From: Croceicoccus estronivorus
GTDB taxonomy: Bacteria > Pseudomonadota > Alphaproteobacteria > Sphingomonadales > Sphingomonadaceae
DNA length: 64,000 nucleotides
Direction: 5' to 3'
NCBI RefSeq assembly: GCF_001625325.1
Contig: NZ_JRQQ01000006.1
Location: forward strand, 62,001 to 126,000
In this document: positions 27,731 to 36,691 of the stretch, in pieces
Numbering within the stretch: the stretch's first letter is position 1
Layout of the letters: every line of letters begins with the position of its first letter
Notes under the pieces: generated by a model
Database searches by the model: none
Told to the model about the DNA's origin: nothing
The model's input: only the letters and a program-made list of their open reading frames with translations
Program-made: the position numbers and the translations under genes

Positions 27731-29221
27731 TTACACGGTCTCGGCAAAATCCTGTCGCACCATGCGCCGCAGCAGCTTCCCCGTCTCGTTATAGGGCAAG
27801 CTCTCGACGAAGCGGATGGCCTGCGGCACGCGACTGGACCGGAGAGCGCCGCGCACCATGGCCCGCAGATCATCCGCTTCCACATTGGCGCCAGGCTCGG
27901 TCACCACAGCCGCCGCAACAGCCTCTCCCCATTCGGCATCAGGGATCGCCACCACGGCCACTTCGGCCACGGCGGGGTGACCCAGGAGCACTTCCTCGAT
28001 CTCACCGGGAGAAATATTCTCACCTCCGCGCACGATCACGTCATCCGCACGGCCATCGAGAAAGAGGTAACCCTCTTCATCCAGCCAGCCGCGATCACGT
28101 GTGGGAAACCAGCCCTCGGCATCTATCTGGCTCCCGGCGCCATGGTATTCGCCCGCAACCTGTTCACCGCGGACAAACACCATCCCGGCTTCTCCCGGCC
28201 CCAGATCTCGTCCATCCTCGTCACGAACCACCAGTTCGACGGTCGGCAAGGCCTTGCCGACCGAAGCCAACCGACGCCTCACCCCCGGATCATCGGAAGC
28301 CGCCGCAGCACGATGCGTCTCTGGATCGAGCAGGCAAATCGTGCTGCTCGTTTCCGTCAGGCCATACGCATTCGTGAAATCGATGCCAGGGAACAATTCC
28401 ATTGCCCGTTCAATGACTTTCAGCGGCATTTTACCGCCACCATAGGCAATGGCGCGCAGCGCCGGCAGCGTGGGCGCCATCCCTTCCGTATCAATATGCT
28501 GCACCAACCGTTGCAGCATGGTCGGCACGAGAAAAGCGTTGGAAACGCCATGCGCGTGCGCCAGTCGCAGCCATTCGCCCGGTTCGAACGATGGCAATTG
28601 CACCATCCTGCGGCCCGCATAGACAGAGCTGAGCACCGCAGAAATCCCCGCGATGTGATAGGGTGGAACGGTGACGATCGTCGCATCGTCTTCGCTCGCG
28701 CCCATGAACTCCACGGTGCCGAGAATATACGCCATCAGATTATCGTGACGCAGAATGGCCGCCTTGGGCGCGCCAGTGGTGCCACTGGTGAACAATTCCA
28801 CTGCGATGCCCCGTTCCACGTCCGGCGCATCCCCCGGTTCCGGACTTGCCGCCAGTGCGGCGGCAAGAAACGCATCGGGCGAAAGGGTCGTTACGCCATA
28901 GGCATTGATCTCACGGCCGGTAATCAGCATGGCCGGAGTGACACGCTCCAGCAGAGCGGCAATTTCAGGTTCGGTCAGCCGATAGTTGATCGGAACGAAC
29001 GGTTTGCCTGCAAGGGCAGCCCCGAACAAGGCCACCGCACCTGCCGGATGCGTCACATCGAGATATGCGATGCGCTCTGCGTCCGAGGCACCGATTAATG
29101 TCGCGGCGCCCCGCACGGCCGCCATGAATTCATCATAGCGCAGCACCGTGTCGCCGTTCACCAGCGCCACGCGCTCCGGCATCGCGTCCGCCGCCATCTC
29201 CAGAAGTGTGAAAATATTCAT
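27731..29221 (-). CDS. Acyl-CoA synthetase (class I adenylate-forming)
   Basis: 496 residues. The P-loop LFTSGTTGAPKAAILRH, AYGLTETSS, DRGWLDEEGYLFLDGRADD with VIVRGGENISPGEIEE, and the terminal Lys motif PYNETGKLLRRM are all present. It activates a carboxylic acid with ATP and CoA. It is the last gene of a leftward operon after ACAD, alpha/beta hydrolase and MFS carrier, and converges on the crotonase operon. The acid is unknown; the nearby carrier suggests it is taken up by this operon. Confidence 0.93.
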   Translation of the reverse strand: MNIFTLLEMAADAMPERVALVNGDTVLRYDEFMAAVRGAATLIGASDAERIAYLDVTHPAGAVALFGAALAGKPFVPINYRLTEPEIAALLERVTPAMLITGREINAYGVTTLSPDAFLAAALAASPEPGDAPDVERGIAVELFTSGTTGAPKAAILRHDNLMAYILGTVEFMGASEDDATIVTVPPYHIAGISAVLSSVYAGRRMVQLPSFEPGEWLRLAHAHGVSNAFLVPTMLQRLVQHIDTEGMAPTLPALRAIAYGGGKMPLKVIERAMELFPGIDFTNAYGLTETSSTICLLDPETHRAAAASDDPGVRRRLASVGKALPTVELVVRDEDGRDLGPGEAGMVFVRGEQVAGEYHGAGSQIDAEGWFPTRDRGWLDEEGYLFLDGRADDVIVRGGENISPGEIEEVLLGHPAVAEVAVVAIPDAEWGEAVAAAVVTEPGANVEADDLRAMVRGALRSSRVPQAIRFVESLPYNETGKLLRRMVRQDFAETV

Positions 29222-29249
29222 GAGTAGAAAGCTGGTCCCTTAGGTGGAG

Positions 29250-30530
29250 TCATGCCGTCGCCGGCACCGGACGTGATCCGCCGGGTCCGGTCCGCACCAG
29301 ACTGACAAGAATGAAGGATATGATCGCACCTACCAGGAACACCCCGAAGGCACTTTCATAGCCGCCGGTCCGATCGTAAACTTCGCCGATAAAGCGCAGG
29401 CCTGCGATTGAGAAAATCGAGATGCCCAGCATCATCGTACCCTGAATCTGCCCGAAGTTGCGCGACCCGAAAGCGGCCGCCATGAGCACCATCCAGACCG
29501 GATACACGCCGCCGATAGCAACGCCGATCAACGCAACCGCCAACAGCATCGCCCAGTAGCCCGGCCAGAAGATGAACAGCAGCAGCATCGCGACGTGGGC
29601 CCCCGCAACCAGCCCGAACAGCCGTCGCATGTCGAACCGTTCCGCCAGAAAGCCGACCAGCAATTTGCCTGCCACTGCCGAAGCGGACTGGACCGCGAGC
29701 AGGATCGAAGCGGCCTCCATCCCCACACCTTTCCCAAGGTAGTAGGGTATCTGCGAGGCGATGACGGCCTGATCGCTCGTCAGCAACAGTGCGGTGCCCA
29801 GCATGATGAACCAGAAATTGGGCGTGCTGAGGAATTGCTTCAACGTCCAGACCGGCTCCTCCGCATCCAGCGAAGCATGCACAGTCGCGCCGCTATCCAG
29901 TTCCCCGGCAGCCCTCAGTGCTTGTTCTGTCGGCCGGTCACGCACGAAGAGCAGTGCTGACGTGACCATGATCACTGCAATACTGATGCCCAGAATGGTC
30001 AGGGCGTCCCGCCACCCGAACTGGCTGATCAAAACAGCCATGACCGGCGGCATGAGAAAACCGCCGCCGGATGTCGCCACCGCGATGATACCCATCGCGC
30101 GCCCGCGCCGCCTGCGAAACCAGCGCGAGGTAACCGTGTTGGCCGCCAGACTGCCACCCACCGTCGCCCCCAGCGCCACGAGCAGCACAGTGGCGGCCAG
30201 CATCACACCGACCGACTGGCTGCGCGAAATCACGACCAGCCCTGTGCCCAGCAGCAGCCCGCCTGCCGCCATCACCGCACGCGCCGGCAACCGGTCCAGC
30301 AGCCGCCCGAACAGCGCACCCCACAGGGCAAAGCCGATCAGCAACACGATCAAACCGGTATTCACATCCGCCCGCGAGAGGTTGAAATCGCTGGACAGCG
30401 GCAAGACCAGCAATCCGAAGATGTAAACCGTGCTGCCAATCGCGAGCAATGCGCAGGTGAAAGCCCCGCCCAGCACCTTCCACCCCTGGTAGGAGGAATT
30501 TCTTCCGCTTGAGTGATGAACCACGCTCAT
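29250..30530 (-). CDS. MFS transporter, monocarboxylate/OFA type
   Basis: 426 residues with about 12 membrane segments. The ATG at 30528-30530 overlaps the alpha/beta hydrolase stop (ATGA); a longer upstream frame is not needed. The N-terminus SSYQGWKVLGGAFTCALLAI and FGLLVLPLSSDFNLSRADVN with FGRLLDRLPARAVMAAGG is typical of monocarboxylate/oxalate-formate-like carriers. The large loop contains the acidic stretch around residue 205-225. Probable role: inner-membrane uptake of an organic acid for the acyl-CoA synthetase encoded next. Confidence 0.9.
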   Translation of the reverse strand: MSVVHHSSGRNSSYQGWKVLGGAFTCALLAIGSTVYIFGLLVLPLSSDFNLSRADVNTGLIVLLIGFALWGALFGRLLDRLPARAVMAAGGLLLGTGLVVISRSQSVGVMLAATVLLVALGATVGGSLAANTVTSRWFRRRRGRAMGIIAVATSGGGFLMPPVMAVLISQFGWRDALTILGISIAVIMVTSALLFVRDRPTEQALRAAGELDSGATVHASLDAEEPVWTLKQFLSTPNFWFIMLGTALLLTSDQAVIASQIPYYLGKGVGMEAASILLAVQSASAVAGKLLVGFLAERFDMRRLFGLVAGAHVAMLLLFIFWPGYWAMLLAVALIGVAIGGVYPVWMVLMAAAFGSRNFGQIQGTMMLGISIFSIAGLRFIGEVYDRTGGYESAFGVFLVGAIISFILVSLVRTGPGGSRPVPATA

Positions 30531-31477
30531 GTCACCTCGCCCATTGCCGCTTCGGCTGCTTGTTTCGTTTTCATGAAATCGAGGATCCTGGCCACGACCG
30601 CTTCGGCGCGATTGAGGTGGACCCAGTGCCCGGCATTCTCGATCACATTGACCGCGACATTGGAGAATGCCGCAAGGTCGTCTGCCACGGGCGGGTATGC
30701 CCAGCTCTGCGCTCCATAGATATGCAATACGGGGCAGGTGATGCGCCTGTAATATTCGCGCAATGTCTTGGACGGCTGGATGAATATCTGTTGGCGGACG
30801 AGCGGATCGAATTTCCATTCAAGGCCACCATCGGGCCTCACCCTGGTCCCTGTCTGCGCAAGATACATGGCCTGCTCTCGCGTCAGGCGCTTGTCACCAT
30901 CGCGAAGCAAGCGTTCGACCACCTGATCCACACTCGGGTACACACGGGGACGGACGTCGAACAGCGCATCACGTTCATCCAGCCAGGCTGCGATACGTTC
31001 GACTTCGCTGGTGTTGCGACCCAGTTCGCGCCGGGCAAGCCAGGCTTCCATCCGCGCGTCCGCCGCCGGACCGACCAACGCCGCAAGCCGCCCGCCTTCC
31101 ATCCCTTCCATAGCCACAAGCCGGGAAACGCAATGCGGCCGCGCCCCTGCCAGTAGGAGCGATATTCTTGCCCCCATGGAATGGCTGACGATATCGACCC
31201 GTCCCCCACATACGCGATCGATGAATACCGCCAGATCGGCAATGTAGGCCGACAGGGAATAGTCCCCGCCCGGGACATGCGCGCTGTCCCCGTGCCCCCG
31301 CAGATCGACGGCGATTACGCGCCGTTCAATCGCAAGCGCTTCTGCAATAGGTGCCCATGCGGCTGCATGATCGAGCCCGCCATGCACCAGAAGGAGAGGA
31401 GGTGAATCCTGCTCGCCCCAGGTCAGATAGGAATATTCCAGACCCGCGATCTCGCAACGATGGGAAGTTGGCGTCAT
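30527..31477 (-). CDS. Alpha/beta hydrolase
   Basis: 316 residues. Oxyanion HGG at 32-34, AVDLRGHGDS, nucleophile Ser100 in IVSHSMGARIS (SHSMG instead of the usual GHSxG) and catalytic His284 in NAGHWVHLNRAE. The Asp is expected after HIYGAQSW. An intact esterase/thioesterase-like enzyme of unknown substrate. Coupled by ATGA overlap to the MFS gene and 12 bases after the acyl-CoA dehydrogenase. Confidence 0.88.
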   Translation of the reverse strand: MTPTSHRCEIAGLEYSYLTWGEQDSPPLLLVHGGLDHAAAWAPIAEALAIERRVIAVDLRGHGDSAHVPGGDYSLSAYIADLAVFIDRVCGGRVDIVSHSMGARISLLLAGARPHCVSRLVAMEGMEGGRLAALVGPAADARMEAWLARRELGRNTSEVERIAAWLDERDALFDVRPRVYPSVDQVVERLLRDGDKRLTREQAMYLAQTGTRVRPDGGLEWKFDPLVRQQIFIQPSKTLREYYRRITCPVLHIYGAQSWAYPPVADDLAAFSNVAVNVIENAGHWVHLNRAEAVVARILDFMKTKQAAEAAMGEVT

Positions 31478-31489
31478 CGACGCGCGCTC

Positions 31490-32644
31490 TCAAGCGTCCG
31501 GGGCAATCGAGCGAGCGACCACCACCTTCATGATTTCGCTCGTACCGCCATAGATCCGCTGCACCCGCGCATCGCGCCACAGGCGCGCAATCGGATATTC
31601 GTTCATGTATCCGGCGCCTCCATGAAGCTGGAGGCAGGCATCGACCATCTTCCACTGCATCTCGGTATGCCACAGCTTCACGGCGGCACCCTGATATTGA
31701 TCGAGCTTGCCTTCGATATGACGTTGCAGCGCCCAGTCGATATGCGCCCAGCCCACTTGCAGCTCGGTCGCCAGTTCCGCGAGGACGAATTTGGTATTCT
31801 GGAAATCCGCCACAGTTCTGCCGAACGCCTTGCGCTCGAACACGAAGCTCACCGCCTCGTCAAACGCACGTTGCGCCCCCGCCTGGGCACCGATCGCAAC
31901 GCACAGCCGCTCTTGCGGCAGTTGGCTCATCAGATAACCGAACCCCTCTCCTTCGTTACCGATGAGATTGCCGACCGGTACACGGACACCTTCGAAAAAC
32001 AGTTCCGACGTATCGGCCGAATGCTGCCCAATCTTGTCGAGATTCCGCCCCCTGGCGAATCCCGGCCGGTCTGCTTCAACCAGGATCAGGCTGATGCCCT
32101 TGGCTCCGGCTGTCGCATCGGTCTTGGCAACAACGATAACGATGTCGGCATTCTGCCCGTTGGTAATATAGGTCTTGGAACCATTGAGAACATATTCGTC
32201 CCCGTCGCGGCGGGCAGTCGTCTTGATTCCCTGCAAATCGGAGCCCGCACCCGGCTCTGTCATCGCAATCGCGATGATAGCCTCACCCGTCACCATTTTC
32301 GGCAGCCATTTGTGCTTCATCTCTTCCGAGCCGTAAGCGATCAGATAGTCGACCGCCACATCGGTATGCAGCGGCAGCCCGGCCGTCGACCCGGCATACC
32401 AGAGCTCTTCATTGACAATGGCAGCATAGCTGTAATCGAGCCCAAGCCCGCCATATTGCTCCGGAACCTGTGGGCAGAGCAGCCCTTCCGCCCCGCAGGC
32501 AAGCCAGAAACTGCGATCGACCACTCCCGCATGTTCCCAGAGATCCAGATTGGGCAGAAGCTCCCGCGCGAACAGCTTGCGAACTGTCTCGCGAAACAGC
32601 TGGTGCTCCTCCCCATACGGAAGCCGGTCGTCAATCGGCAGCAT
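31490..32644 (-). CDS. Acyl-CoA dehydrogenase
   Basis: 384 residues; GGGGAAGAG precedes the ATG. The FAD/substrate signature AIAMTEPGAGSDLQGI, the middle beta domain YVLNGSKTYITNGQNADIVI, and the C-terminal GGAGYMNEYPIARLWRDARV followed by RIYGGTSEIM with the catalytic Glu are all intact. It oxidises an acyl-CoA to a 2-enoyl-CoA and needs an electron-transfer flavoprotein. First gene of a leftward operon of ACAD, hydrolase, carrier and synthetase. Confidence 0.95.
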   Translation of the reverse strand: MLPIDDRLPYGEEHQLFRETVRKLFARELLPNLDLWEHAGVVDRSFWLACGAEGLLCPQVPEQYGGLGLDYSYAAIVNEELWYAGSTAGLPLHTDVAVDYLIAYGSEEMKHKWLPKMVTGEAIIAIAMTEPGAGSDLQGIKTTARRDGDEYVLNGSKTYITNGQNADIVIVVAKTDATAGAKGISLILVEADRPGFARGRNLDKIGQHSADTSELFFEGVRVPVGNLIGNEGEGFGYLMSQLPQERLCVAIGAQAGAQRAFDEAVSFVFERKAFGRTVADFQNTKFVLAELATELQVGWAHIDWALQRHIEGKLDQYQGAAVKLWHTEMQWKMVDACLQLHGGAGYMNEYPIARLWRDARVQRIYGGTSEIMKVVVARSIAPDA

Positions 32645-32969
32645 TTCTCTTCCCCATCATCGTTTGGGGCGAGTTCAAGCCCGCCCGAAAGCACAATGCT
32701 TCGGGGATCAGGCGAAGAGCGGCAAGGCTACGAAATCTTCCAGAAAATGGGACAGAAACGATGATCGGCCCGTTTTCATGTCATCCACCCAACAAGGCCG
32801 ACATATCCGGTGAATGCCAGCCAGGGCCAATTGCCTCCTCCCACGGGAGCATACCTTCCGCAGGCAAGGCCATCCCCCAAGTGCGGGATGGCTGGCCCCT
32901 CCCCCATGCGGCATTGGAACAGCGCGAGAGGGACGGCTTTGCCCGATCCTTCAATTGTCGGGGTTAAAA
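32645..32969. other. Divergent promoter region between the ACAD operon and the exported-protein genes
   Basis: 325 bases of ordinary GC content between genes pointing away from each other. It must hold both promoters. I see no strong palindrome, RNA gene or coding frame with a good start. Confidence 0.45.
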
Positions 32970-33413
32970 ATGCGGTCAAACGGCATATTGGGTGCGGCAC
33001 TGCTCGCATGCATGGCAGGCGTGCCTGCTCATGCACAGGATGCGCAGCGATCCGTATCCTCAACCAATGCCGCGTTTGAGCAAGGGCAAGCCAGCGGCCT
33101 GTCTCCGCAGACGGCTTCGGAATATCTCCTGTGTCATGCCCTGTGGCAACGATGGGAGCTTGTCCTTGCAGGCATGGCCTCGCCGGGGTTTTCCAATGGC
33201 CTGCACTCCGCTCTGAATGATCCCCGAAAGGCGGCAAAAGCTGCGCGGTACTGGCTGAAACGCGCACGAACTTATGCAAGCGGCGAGGATATGGCCGCAG
33301 CGCAGGAAAAGGCCGATCGCGATTACGCCGCCTACATCCAGAACGATCCCGGCCGGGAAACAGCGCTGCCATGGAACTTGGGAACGTGCATTCCCGGGCA
33401 GGGGCGCAAATGA
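32970..33413 (+). CDS. Exported protein of unknown function
   Basis: 147 residues from the ATG at 32970. The N-terminus MRSNGILGAALLACMAGVPA followed by HAQ is a signal peptide. The mature part is mostly helical, with ASEYLLCHALWQRWELVLAG and RYWLKRARTYASGEDMAAAQ, and one more Cys near the end (LGTCIPGQG). No family recognised. First of five consecutive rightward genes that all encode exported proteins; its stop overlaps the next start (ATGA). Confidence 0.65.
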   Translation: MRSNGILGAALLACMAGVPAHAQDAQRSVSSTNAAFEQGQASGLSPQTASEYLLCHALWQRWELVLAGMASPGFSNGLHSALNDPRKAAKAARYWLKRARTYASGEDMAAAQEKADRDYAAYIQNDPGRETALPWNLGTCIPGQGRK

Positions 33414-34231
33414 TCCGCAGTGCCCTCACCCGCGTGGCAGTGGCGGCCATTGTCGCCGTGATACCACTGCAGGCGAGTGGCGAAATCCTGGCGGCAGAAG
33501 CGCATGCGAATTCAACGCGGCTCAAGGTCGCCAATGTGTGCCCCGATGGCCGGTACGAGGGCAATTGCAGTTCCACAGAGATATTGCAGGCCATTGCTTT
33601 CGCGCCTGATAAACTGCCAGCGCCAGAGCCGCGCTGCTTCTATCGCACGCAGGCTCGGTGCCATGTCATCGCAACCGGGCGCATCCAAGCCACCGCCATG
33701 ACAGTCGTCTGGCAACACATGACGCTGTCGCCTCCCGACGGCCCGATCATGGAAATGATGGTTCTGGGCGAACAAACGGAAACGCACGATGTGAAGCTGA
33801 TCGGCGCCAGCCAGGTCGATGGATATTTCTCGCCGCCCGATCTCGTTGCCGATGACGAAAACCTGCTCCTGATTCATGTGCCCGGCGTGCGTGCGGGAAG
33901 CGGCGCAGGTAACGCCGATCTCGTCCTCAAGTACACCGATGACGGATGGCAGGGCGTGGACCTGTCCTACTGGGCGGAGCAGGTGAACACGTTGCTGCCG
34001 CAAGGCTTGTCCATCCATAACAGCGCGCGTCTCGATCTGCGTGAAATGCATGCCAGTTCGCCGGTCTGGCGGGACAGTGACGGCAATTGCTGTGCCACAG
34101 GCGGAACCGTGCAGATCGACTTTACGCTGGATGGCAATGTGCTGATCGCCAGCCGGATCGCCCTGTCCGAAACCACGCCGACTGGCCCCACTCGCTATAT
34201 CGAAGCAAAACCCGGAGCCGACAGCCAATGA
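33410..34231 (+). CDS. Exported protein of unknown function
   Basis: 273 residues; signal peptide MIRSALTRVAVAAIVAVIPL then QASGEILAAEA. The mature chain has four early cysteines (VCPDGRYEGNCS, RCFYRTQARCHV) and later CCATGG, so disulfides in the periplasm are likely. LLLIHVPGVRAGSGAGNADL and VLKYTDDGWQGVDLSYWAEQ suggest a beta-rich fold. No family recognised. ATGA overlaps at both ends tie it to its neighbours. Confidence 0.68.
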   Translation: MIRSALTRVAVAAIVAVIPLQASGEILAAEAHANSTRLKVANVCPDGRYEGNCSSTEILQAIAFAPDKLPAPEPRCFYRTQARCHVIATGRIQATAMTVVWQHMTLSPPDGPIMEMMVLGEQTETHDVKLIGASQVDGYFSPPDLVADDENLLLIHVPGVRAGSGAGNADLVLKYTDDGWQGVDLSYWAEQVNTLLPQGLSIHNSARLDLREMHASSPVWRDSDGNCCATGGTVQIDFTLDGNVLIASRIALSETTPTGPTRYIEAKPGADSQ

Positions 34232-35325
34232 TCCGCGCTCTTCCCATGATCCTGGCGGCCCTGATCGGCCTGATTCCACTGCCCGCCATGGCACAGGAGG
34301 TTCCTGCCGATCCCTTCACCCTGCATGAAGCCAGTGTCGCGGCGCAGGATGCAGGCGATCTGGCTACCGCCCTGTCCGGTTTCTCCGATGCCTGTGAACT
34401 CGGACTGGCCCCATCCTGCACCATGGCCGGCCTGATAGAGATGGATCGGGCCGACAATGCACTGGCTTATGTCGATGCCGCCGGGCTTCTTGCCATCGGC
34501 TGCCTCGCAGGCAGTGACTTTTCCTGCGAACGTACCAGCTACGCCCTGGGGCGCTATTCCTCGTTCGCCAACGACGCAACCAGCGGCTACGTCGCCATCG
34601 CTCTCATGCAGATGGGCGAAGAATGCCGCAAGAAACCGGACGGACAGGCATGTTACGATGCTTCGGCCCTGCTGCAGGCGGAACGGATGGGCGGGGCCGA
34701 TATGGCTGTGATCGGCACTTATGCCGGACGCGCCTGCGCAAACGAGCGTCGACCCGGGTGTATGCTGGCAGCCGCGATGCCTGCCGCACCGGATGACGCG
34801 GACCCCATGGCTCTCGCCGGGACACGCTGCGACCAGGGACGTGCCGATGGCTGTATTGCCCTGCTGTCGGTGTTGATTCCCGCTCAGGAAGGCGCCGACA
34901 CTGCAGGCGCGATTGGGGCGTTGGAAAGGGCCTGTAACGCCAACGTCGGTATCGCCTGCGCCAATCTGGGGCTTTACCGTTCTTATGGACCGGAAGCCGC
35001 GCGCGATCTGATCGCCGGACGCCATTTCATGCGCGCGGGCTGCGACGGCGCAGTTGCGCAGGCCTGCTTCGCGCTGGCGGTGATGCACAAAAAAGGCATC
35101 GGCGGGCCGGTTGACCAGCGTCGATCGGAAGCACTGGTGCGCCATGCGTGCGATCTGGGTTGGGCGAAATCCTGCACAACCCTTGCTCGTATCACAGAGC
35201 TTGAGGAAGCCCTCTCAGACAGGCCCGATCCTGCCGTAATGCGCCAGCGTGCCTGCCGTTTCGGCGATCAGGAAGCATGTGCCCCGGCCACGCAATCGCC
35301 GCCCAATTCATCCAATACCCAGTGA
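34228..35325 (+). CDS. Exported Hcp-like cysteine-rich Sel1-repeat protein
   Basis: 365 residues with a signal peptide ending in AMA before Q. It has nine cysteine pairs: 56/64, 92/100, 133/142, 170/178, 201/209, 236/244, 272/280, 308/316 and 343/351. Eight have exactly seven residues between the cysteines. This spacing, with repeats of about 36 residues such as ERACNANVGIACANLGLY and FALAVMHKKGIGG, matches Sel1-like repeats of Helicobacter Hcp proteins, where each helix pair is locked by a disulfide. It probably acts as a periplasmic scaffold or cell-wall-binding protein. Third gene of the exported-protein row. Confidence 0.8.
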   Translation: MIRALPMILAALIGLIPLPAMAQEVPADPFTLHEASVAAQDAGDLATALSGFSDACELGLAPSCTMAGLIEMDRADNALAYVDAAGLLAIGCLAGSDFSCERTSYALGRYSSFANDATSGYVAIALMQMGEECRKKPDGQACYDASALLQAERMGGADMAVIGTYAGRACANERRPGCMLAAAMPAAPDDADPMALAGTRCDQGRADGCIALLSVLIPAQEGADTAGAIGALERACNANVGIACANLGLYRSYGPEAARDLIAGRHFMRAGCDGAVAQACFALAVMHKKGIGGPVDQRRSEALVRHACDLGWAKSCTTLARITELEEALSDRPDPAVMRQRACRFGDQEACAPATQSPPNSSNTQ

Positions 35326-35332
35326 GAATGCC

Positions 35333-35671
35333 ATGACTCGTTTGCAGAAAATCCTGTTGGCCGCATCGGCCGTTCCATTCGTGAGCGCCAGCCCCGCGAT
35401 GGCGGAGAGCGAAGAGGAAAAGATAATCCGCTTCGCTGCGGAATGTACCTATGTCACCAAGACCGTTGAGAAGGAGGGCATCGGCCTCAAGCACAGCGGC
35501 GACGAATGGCTCGGGATGCTCAGCCAGGTCGAGCAAAAGGCGGGGATCGACGCACTGCCTTACCTGAATCAAGCCAAGGCGAAATACAATCGCCACGCCA
35601 AGAAGATGGGTGCCGACTGGGCCTTCAAGCGCATGATCAGCCGCGCACGCGAATGCGACAAGCAACTCTAG
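35333..35671 (+). CDS. Small exported protein of unknown function
   Basis: 112 residues from ATG 35333 (AGTGAG upstream). Signal peptide MTRLQKILLAASAVPFVSAS then PAMA before E. The mature part is charged and helical with two cysteines (ECTYVTKTVEKEG and RARECDKQL at the very end), which could form one disulfide. No family recognised. It lies eight bases after the Sel1-type gene. Confidence 0.6.
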   Translation: MTRLQKILLAASAVPFVSASPAMAESEEEKIIRFAAECTYVTKTVEKEGIGLKHSGDEWLGMLSQVEQKAGIDALPYLNQAKAKYNRHAKKMGADWAFKRMISRARECDKQL

Positions 35672-35696
35672 TTCCGCAACAATCCGGAGAATGCCC

Positions 35697-36584
35697 ATGA
35701 TTACCGGGTCGCGCATCTTGGCGTGCATCGCCTTGCTCGCCACGCCGCACATCGCGCTTGCTGATACGTGGAAAGACGACAATCCCCAGGAAACGGCGGA
35801 TTACATCTACGAATGCGGCCTTGCGCTCGACTGGGGCGAACAGCATGCCCAGCAGAGCTATCGGGTCGACAGCGTATTTACGCAGAAGCATCTCGACAGC
35901 GTGATAAGCCGGAACAAGGGTGTCAGCGAAGACACCTCCGCCGCCAATATCAAGAAGTTGTGGAGCGACACGGCGAAAAGCGACGGCCAGGCGGGACTGC
36001 GCACTTACATCCTCGATACCGCCCGCGACTGTGAGCAGATCTATCTTGAACTGCTCGCTCAGGAACGAGGCGGCTCTGCACAGCCCGCACCGCAGCCGCC
36101 CGCAAATGAATCAACCCAGATTTCGCAGAATTTCACAGCCGCGGATCTGCGGAACTATGTCCGGCGCACAGGCAATCACGCCGCAGTGGCCGACTATATC
36201 GTGTACAAATATCCCAACGGCAAAGATCCGTTCGGCGACAGCCCCGAAGGCGAATTGCTGGGCGAACTGATCGTCGAGATTGGGGCGAAGGGAGTCATCC
36301 GGTTCAGCGATGCGGCCATTCTGGCTATCATCGGCAATCATTACTGGCAGTACAACCCACCAGCCTCCCGCATCGCAGAAGCGGAATACCAGCGCCGCTT
36401 GCGGGTGAGGAAGTATAACGCGGCCCAAAGCAGGAGCTGGGCCGAACGGGCCGCGGCCGACCGTGCACGGCAGGCGCGCGAAGCCAATGCCAAGCCAGTC
36501 GGCTCGCTCGGCCGCCATTGTGAAAAATACTACGATCCGGGTGGGCCCGGAGTGGGAGGAGCGTGGATCACGAAGTGCCGATAA
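35697..36584 (+). CDS. Exported protein of unknown function
   Basis: 295 residues from ATG 35697, better spaced from CCGGAG than the ATG at 35691. Signal peptide then ADTWKDDNPQETADYIYECG. An N-terminal helical domain has two cysteines (IYECGLALDWGEQ, RDCEQIYLELL), then a Pro/Gln linker (AQPAPQPPANES) at about 130, a second domain, and a basic helical stretch rich in Arg/Ala (SWAERAAADRARQAREA) before a C-terminal tail with two Cys. The N-domain Cys arrangement resembles the preceding 112-residue protein. Last gene of the row. Confidence 0.62.
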   Translation: MITGSRILACIALLATPHIALADTWKDDNPQETADYIYECGLALDWGEQHAQQSYRVDSVFTQKHLDSVISRNKGVSEDTSAANIKKLWSDTAKSDGQAGLRTYILDTARDCEQIYLELLAQERGGSAQPAPQPPANESTQISQNFTAADLRNYVRRTGNHAAVADYIVYKYPNGKDPFGDSPEGELLGELIVEIGAKGVIRFSDAAILAIIGNHYWQYNPPASRIAEAEYQRRLRVRKYNAAQSRSWAERAAADRARQAREANAKPVGSLGRHCEKYYDPGGPGVGGAWITKCR

Positions 36585-36655
36585 GCGCACGGATCACGAC
36601 GTCTTCGACATAATCAGGCCGCCAGGCGACCTTGCCTTGCGCGACACAAGTGTTG

Positions 36656-36682
36656 CCTGGCGCCGGAAGCTCCGGCGCCAGG
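36656..36682 (-). terminator. Hairpin downstream of the receptor at 36692
   Basis: CCTGGCGCCGGA and TCCGGCGCCAGG form a perfect 12-base-pair stem with a 3-base loop, ten bases after the receptor stop. No T tract follows on either strand. It also closes the rightward exported-protein row, so it may work for both. Confidence 0.65.
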
Positions 36683-36691
36683 GCACTATCC

